Shown: positions 58,160 through 64,000 of the stretch, piece after piece
How positions within the stretch are numbered: the first letter of the stretch is position 1
Layout: each line of letters begins with the position of its first letter
Source: Prostheceraeus crozeri
Lineage: Eukaryota > Platyhelminthes > Polycladida > Euryleptidae
Assembly (NCBI GenBank): GCA_907163375.1
Contig: CAJQUW010005765.1
Location: forward strand, 372,001 to 436,000
Direction of reading: 5' to 3'
Length of the DNA: 64,000 nucleotides
The notes under the pieces: model-generated
Told to the model about the DNA's origin: nothing
The model's database searches: none
Seen by the model: the letters and a program-made list of their open reading frames with translations, nothing else
Translations under genes and position numbers: made by a program

Positions 58160-58187
58160 GCGGCTCGTTATTGCGTACTTTCCCCTA

Positions 58188-58997
58188 CTAACTGTCAATC
58201 GAGTAAACTGTACAGTTTGCTCTACTAGCATTGCGAAAGTGCATTTGTCAAAGGATTTACTAACATTTCGTACACTGTAAACCGTAGACCGACAATTATC
58301 CTACAAAATTACTGGCAAAATCAACCGACGATTGTCACCTCCAATATCCTGTGATATCGGACGAATTTGTAGGTTCTCCACCCACATCGAAACAGATGCT
58401 TTGTATGCAAATGAGCTAAACGAAAACTGTTGAATATTGATTGATTCTTTCGATCAATGATTGTTTGACTTTTGGGCAATCTGTATTATTGTGTGGCAAA
58501 ATAATGATTTATTTTGACATAATTTAATTGATTACCAACTAATTAACGCCTTTTACAGGAAAAACAATACAAAAGCAGCTTAAAAAACAAATTAGAACAT
58601 TGTTTTTTAACCATATTTAAAACATATTTTAAATAATATTGCAACCGTTATAGTCAGTCTGACTATCTGATATGACAACCATCCTCACCTTCTTTCTTCA
58701 TCCGAGCTCGGAGACACGTCTTGCTCGGGATAAGGTTGATTTTGCCATCACGTAGGCCTGTAGCGCTTTAAATGTAAAACGCGAATTTCTATTTCATTGG
58801 TTGAAGACACTTTGTTAAAAAATAGGCTTTACGTCACTCGTTTTCCTCATCTAATGCTAGCACAGCCAGAATATTTTTTTGTAATATCCCAAATGGCCAC
58901 CCTAGTTAATTACTTTATATGCAGCATCAAAATAAGACTTCGTCCATGTAGTTAGCCTAAATCAGTTGCTTTGACAGATTTTTTATGAAGTGAACGG
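58188..58997. other. no gene; single CACTGTAAACC end
   Basis: CACTGTAAACCGTAGACC at about 58274 is a lone end of the CACTG-type element family. No coding region. Confidence 0.4.
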
Positions 58998-58999
58998 TA

Positions 59000-59955
59000 C
59001 CGTAAAATGGGGTAATTCGGACACCTTTTTGTGGGTTTTTAAAATTTTTTTGTCATTTGTGATCCTACATGAACCGCCAATGGGGCGCTATTTACAATAT
59101 GTAATGACCCGGTAGCCTCAAGCCCTTTAGAAATTTGTCTGGACAATTTCTACGAGGGGTACTTAAAAAAAGAAAAAATGGGGTAATTCGGACACCAACA
59201 AGTTTTGTATTTCAAACCGAACAGAAACGATCTAAATCAAATGCAAATGTTGCAAACTGAAGTTAAAATGAGTCTATGTGCACTGGGCACACTCGAAAAA
59301 CGGATCAACGCTTCCGCCGTTGCACTTGCCACAGAACCACTCGGCACAAGTAACACATTGGATCCAGTCCGGTCCACTGGACTTCATAAAGGCGACTGAA
59401 CAGCTTGCGCATGTGTCGTCTTCATCACTTGAGGACGACGAACTTGAAGAATCTTCTTCATCTCTCATGCTGCTGCACTGTCCTCGTCCGCGTCCTATTC
59501 CTCCTCCCCGCCCTCACCCTTGCCCTCGTCCTCGTCCTCTACTGCTTGCTGCACCCACCGGCGCAAGAAATTTCAAGAATTCGCGTCGTCTGTATTTGGG
59601 TACAACAACTGACCAGCTACAAACGAGTGACTGAATTAGTAAGGGTTTCTAATGGTACTTCCGCAAGCCAACCCATTTCAACCTACAACAAAGCTTTGTG
59701 GTAGATCAAACCTGATGAAAAAATGTAAAATTAGTTTTTTCGACTTTTTTGAATTTCAAATATAATGTAGCTGTGAATACACAAAAAAAGTTTCGCGTCT
59801 ATTGATAAATTTCAATTGATTAATGTATATCTAGCTAAAAAAATGCATTTCGGTCTCACTAGAAGCATCCAACAATTTTCATTAGCCGATTAAAGATAAA
59901 AAGTGACCAGATGTCCGAATTACCCCACGGTGTCCGAATTACCCCCATTTTACGG
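59000..59955. mobile_element. pogo-type derivative element (956 bp)
   Basis: Ends CCGTAAAATGGGGTAATTCG / (inverted) CCGTAAAATGGGGGTAATTC, flanked by TA (58998-58999, 59956-59957). The core GGGGTAATTCGGACA(C/T)C recurs inside each end (about 59178 and, inverted, 59911), probable transposase-binding repeats. Keeps only a PHD-like coding remnant. Confidence 0.9.
59274..59468 (-). pseudogene. PHD-like C-terminal remnant of a pogo-type transposase
   Basis: The minus-strand frame has an acidic Ser-rich stretch (SSSSSSSSDEDD), then CASC, WIQCVTC, WFCGKC and FFECAQC: the PHD ligand pattern with Cys where the canonical His stands. Same placement (extreme C-terminus) as in the large element at 57268, but the sequence is different. 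DDE and helix-turn-helix parts are deleted. Confidence 0.7.
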
Positions 59956-59957
59956 TA

Positions 59958-61146
59958 TTTTGGAGAACATGGACATCGCTCGCTGACAAAGAAAATGTGA
60001 TCGAATTAGCCCATTTATCAATCGGGAAAAATTTGCCATCTCAAAAATATTTTCTGCCAGACGATAAAAGAGTGAAATCACAGAGTTTGAGAGCTATCAA
60101 ATAAGCTCTCAGGCTCCCTGCACTTGCATCGGTGAGTAGTGACTGCTTCATGGGAATGACAGGCACCTACCTGAACATAATATTAAAAGTCCATAGCTTG
60201 TTATCAATATCTGAATGTAAACGTGCATTTCTAAATAACTTTTTTATGTTAATTAAAGTGGTAAACTTGAATAGTCTAAATTAATGGACTTATATTCATT
60301 ACTTCAGAAAATAGTATTAAGTTCTGTAATTGCATACAGTATCTAAAGAAGCCTTCATAAGCTGCTGAAGCTACAGTCGAAGCTCGTTAATTCGGACACG
60401 TATAATTAAGACTGCGGTTAATCAAGATCATACGGCCGTGGCATTTTTTGTATATTTGGCATATATAAGTTCCTGTTTAATTAAGACTTTCGATAATTAA
60501 GACATAGAAAGCCAGGCATTTATGATCTTAATTACCGAGCTTTGACTGTATGTATCAGCGTTTATATCACTTTATTTTATTTTTAAGGAAACATAAAATA
60601 ATAACGATGGCACAAACTAGGTGTTTAGTTTCCATCGATCTGTGAGCGAGACGCCGAGGCATTTATCTAGTTAAGATTTTTTAAGTAATATAAATCCTAG
60701 ATGAGCAAAGTGATGAATATTTTAAATTTGGATCATAATTATCATGGGTGTCGCTTGGTCAACTACACTATGGGCTTAAACTACAGACTACGAAAACGAA
60801 CAAAATGATAATAACAAAACACCAAGGAAGTTAGGTAGCTATCATAGTCTTTGGTTACCCAAGCTGAATGATTTCGTAGTCTGCGATTCCTTTGATTAGT
60901 AATCTTTCGTATTCTTTTGATCGCCATTGGTCTGTTAATGCTTTTAAGAAAGCGTAAGTCTGGACCAATAAAGTAGAACTCTTTATTGGACGATATTTCG
61001 TATGAAACTTGATCACGCCCAAAATTCAGACGAATTTACATCATTGGTCATGTCATATTTTCTCAAGAAAAAATAGTCTATGTAGGCTATTATATGATTC
61101 TTTTGGGTACGGAATAAAGATAATTATTGACTACTACAAGCACAGA
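59958..61146. other. no gene seen
   Basis: AT-rich. TTAATTAAGAC-type motifs near 60405-60530 repeat in both orientations (a possible short element), no frame with a domain. Confidence 0.4.
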
Positions 61147-61680
61147 ATTAAATATTTTGCTTATCTGCTTCGGTTTGCTAGAAGTGTGATTAATACGAAA
61201 TGGACGGCACATTGAGGAACCTATTAAGTGGGCAAGAAGGAATTCCTAATATCTTACAGAGATAGGAAAAAAATTCGTGCGTCGCTTGTGGATTAATGTG
61301 AGTTCCAGCAAAGTGCTTCGATTGCTAAAATTCCTTCAGATTCGAAGAATTCAGATCATAAGTTTTCTGCATAATGTTGGCCCTTCCGATCATTATTAAA
61401 GAAAGTAGCAGGCGTACGAAAATTAGTTCACTTGATGATTTCACATCCTCTCCTCGGCATTGCTCACTGTGTAGTGCATACATTGAATCGAATGTTATCC
61501 ACACATCGATGTGTGTTTTGCTGTGTGCGAGGTGATATCACAGCACGCACGCATCTCTCTCACTGGCTCTGGTGTCCTTTGCTGATAGCTTATTTTTTGT
61601 CATTTCCAATAGCAAGCGATACACGAATTATCCATTCGAGAAGGAGCAAGTTGTGCCATTTCGACATTAAGGTTGCATAC
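61147..61680 (+). repeat. inverted long duplication, copy B
   Basis: Reverse-complement partner of 10540-11097. Shares CATAATGTTGGCCCTTCCGA, CAGGCGTACGAAAATTAGTT and GAATTATCCATTCGAGAAGG with the inverse of copy A, with scattered substitutions and small indels. Confidence 0.75.
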
Positions 61681-63554
61681 AATTCTTCCTTTCTAGGAAA
61701 CCGAAGCGCGCGCAGATGAATCTAATTCTGTGACTACAAGTCTATTTCCCTACCCAAAAGAATCAAATATTGTCAAATAGGAGACATTTCATTTCAATAG
61801 GCTATTATATGACTTACTTTCAATTATTGTGGAATAGGCGATTGAAACCGCATTATAGAGTTCTAACCAGGTATTTCTAAAATAGGTTGTTGTATGCCTT
61901 CCCTAATCTAAGCAAGTAATATCTTTTCGTTTGAAATTTGAACGTAGCTGGCCAGATTTAGGGCATATTATAAGAAGCCATGGAAATATCTATTACATAC
62001 AATGATAATAGATTTTCATGCAATGATTCATGGACTCCTATACTGAAAGGTAGAACTTCATTGATATGATAGATGTCTATGTTCTGTACACAGCACGTTC
62101 GATTCTACTCTGAAGTACATGTATATTTGGATGTTTATTCTGACCAGCAAGATTCTACAGCGCTAATCATAAAAAGCAAGCGGACCATCTTCATTATATC
62201 AACTTCAATCGATTCCCCTTCGATTCAAATACACGAGCCATGAACCCTTCGACAGCCTATATTCAAACTTTTAAATGAGCCAATGCAATCGTATATAGAT
62301 GTATCATATATATAGGCCCATAACCACTGAAACTGTTAGCCGAAGGTTGTGAGATGTTTTGCTAGTGCATCTTTGTGGTCTGTCAAGCTGTTTTTTTCTG
62401 TTTCCGCTTTTGACATTTTTTTCGCATCAATCGGTACGTCAGCTTGTCCTGTGTATTTCTTTGCCGCCTATTTTTTGGGTAGCTACCGGGTATATTGTCG
62501 CGTTGGTGTGAAATTTTTAACTTATTATTTCATACTTAGAAACAGCTATGACGACAAGTAGCAGCACGGTGAACAGGAGGTCAGAAGCCATAATTTCTTG
62601 AATAAAAATTCGAGTTTTCTTTCCTTTGCACAACGTTTTCGAAGCCGGAGCCGACAGAAAATATCACAGCTCCGGCTTGAAGCTTTCTATGCATTTGAAT
62701 TCAGTCACTTTGCAAGAAAAAAATATGTTTGACAGTGTAGCTGAAACCAATGCAAGTGTGTCATCGTTGTAAACCTCCCAAAATCTACTGACCTTCATCT
62801 CCTCTCTACACATAACCTACTGTGAAACATTCATCTGTATTTTAAAGGAGATCGCGGACTTCCTTAAATGGTACTGCAGCCGAAGACGCAGCTGTTGGAC
62901 GAAAAGCTCTCGGTGTACTTTAGAGATACTCTCCCGCCTCAAATTTGGTGCACTTGATTCAAGCACAATGGTGCTTAATAATTCTTCTCTATAAAGTGTA
63001 TGTTTTTTAATCTAAGTGCCATATTTTCAATCAATAGTTATAAGAAGTACTAACATGCTCCTAAAGAGGAGCTTTTGATATAATAAGAATTTTGGTTCAA
63101 TTTGGAAATATCCAACTGCTTTCAGAGGTCAAGCTTTCAAAGGCTACTGAGCTTTCGGATAAAATTTAACAGAAGCTTTAGCTTAAGATGTTGTGGAAAT
63201 CTTTTCTGTTATTAAAATTTTATTTTGTAACTTTCCCTTGGACAGTTTTATCCAATCTTTCAAGGCCATTTTGTACAACATTTTGACTTGACACCTCTTT
63301 TAACGCACTACTGACGCTTCGTCGTAGCTAGTCCACCAATTATAATCAGCAAATGATAGATTTTGACAACAGAATATTAATAGAACAATTGAAAATTGAA
63401 TCACATCCTCGGTTGAAAATGAGAACAGACTTTGATATCCAAATGTTAAATCCATAATTATTAAAATATCATTCATTGCGTAGATGTGTCTCAAATTTAC
63501 TCCATGCATGAATGAAAATGAGGGAAGCTGTGTTGATGCCTAGGGATGAGGGAT
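61681..63554. other. no gene seen
   Basis: AT-rich. A small inverted pair (AAGCCGGAGC near 62642, GCTCCGGCTT near 62670) is present. No supported coding region. Confidence 0.4.
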
Positions 63555-63997
63555 AGGCCTGTTGAGGATTCCTAAATAGAATGAAATGGTAGTTTTTGTC
63601 CCACTTTTCAAAAAAGAATGTGTATTTACAAGTTTTGAAGTTCGTAGAATGTACAAGGCTATCCATGCAACATCGAGAGATAGTATGAAGAGCTCTTATT
63701 CCGTCCACTTTGTGAGACGGTACATATTATATGACAGTGCTGCAGAAGCGGAGGTGGATCTGTTGGAAAAGGCACTCCTGCAGCCCCTCTTTATGATAAT
63801 GTGCTTGTCGAATTGCTTGCAGATAAGGTGCTTGTTTTTATCAACATCTTTTATCCATTTCTTCATAATATCTCTCAATGTTGCATGTATAGCCTTGCAC
63901 ATTCTGCGAACTTCAAAACTTGCAAATATGCATCCTATTTTGAAAAGTGGGACAAGAAACTACCACTTCATCCTATTTAGGAATCCTCAACAGGCCT
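63555..63997. mobile_element. 443-bp palindromic element
   Basis: The left arm (63555-63690) is nearly the reverse complement of the right arm (63862-63997), beginning AGGCCTGTTGAGGATTCCTA. The loop is about 170 bp. No target duplication found; the right end is 3 bp from the window end. Confidence 0.8.
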
Positions 63998-64000
63998 TGC

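Larger units (their letters stand above)
47652..58185 (+). mobile_element. autonomous pogo-like DNA transposon, 10.5 kb with nested insertions
   Basis: The 26-bp ends match with one mismatch: left GGGGAAAGTTCGCAATAACG..., right (inverted) GGGGAAAGTACGCAATAACG.... TA flanks both (47650-47651 and 58186-58187), as in Tc1/mariner/pogo elements. Subterminal copies of GGCTCATTAT(A/G) lie near 48785 and 48830 on the left and near 57942 and 58000 on the right, probable transposase-binding sites. Inside are a transposase gene (49379-57404), a nested short element (47746-48488) and a nested LTR retrotransposon (50371-54054). Confidence 0.9.

Noticed and set aside
59278..59704. Plus-strand Pro/Arg-rich and Leu-rich frames
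   Set aside because: They are antisense shadows of, or run past, the minus-strand PHD-like remnant.

Overview
The window looks like invertebrate animal nuclear DNA: AT-rich, gene-poor, with spliced genes and a dense mix of animal transposons (BEL/Pao and Gypsy-type LTR elements, Penelope-like elements with GIY-YIG endonuclease, LINEs, pogo-type DNA transposons with a PHD finger, many short inverted-repeat elements). Nothing is bacterial or phage-like. I cannot name the species; a marine deuterostome or lophotrochozoan would fit, but that is inference.

Host genes. Only three look like real host genes: three short single-exon ORFs (8531-8914 plus, 38002-38441 plus, 43519-43862 minus) for secreted, furin-processed, cysteine-rich prohormone-like peptides. 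They share a signal peptide, one N-terminal Cys with a Tyr 15 residues later, an acidic linker, a dibasic site and a C-terminal core C-I-x-x-C-C-x(7 or 9)-C. The layout recalls insulin/relaxin precursors but the cysteine spacing is not that of insulin. Each ORF starts 8-12 nt after a splice acceptor. The first copy has TTG where its paralogues have ATG.

Layout. 1-1750: remnants. 1746-7838: an apparently complete BEL/Pao retrotransposon with identical 209-bp LTRs, inserted into an old LINE RNase H fragment. 8.5-9.4 kb: peptide gene 1 and a cluster of AACCGGTT sites. 9.8-28 kb: short inverted-repeat elements, LINE and Penelope fragments, a dispersed repeat with recurring copies. 28119-30318: an inverted-repeat element whose right end has expanded into 21 tandem 76-bp units. 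30-38 kb: mostly unassigned, a LINE fragment and a 1-kb inverted-repeat element. 38-43.9 kb: peptide genes 2 and 3 flanking a 5'-truncated Penelope-like element and another inverted-repeat element. 43983-45195: a 1.2-kb palindrome with possible 9-bp target duplications. 47652-58185: a 10.5-kb pogo-like transposon whose transposase gene carries a 24-bp minisatellite of about 98 copies and a terminal PHD finger; it is split by a 3.7-kb LTR retrotransposon and also holds a 743-bp inverted-repeat element. 59000-59955: a small pogo-type derivative keeping only a PHD-like fragment. 61.1-61.7 kb: inverted copy of 10.5-11.1 kb. 63555-63997: a last palindromic element.

The mobile elements do not form a pathway. 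What they show is a nesting history (LINE then BEL; pogo then Gypsy-type and short elements) around a small divergent peptide-hormone-like gene family.
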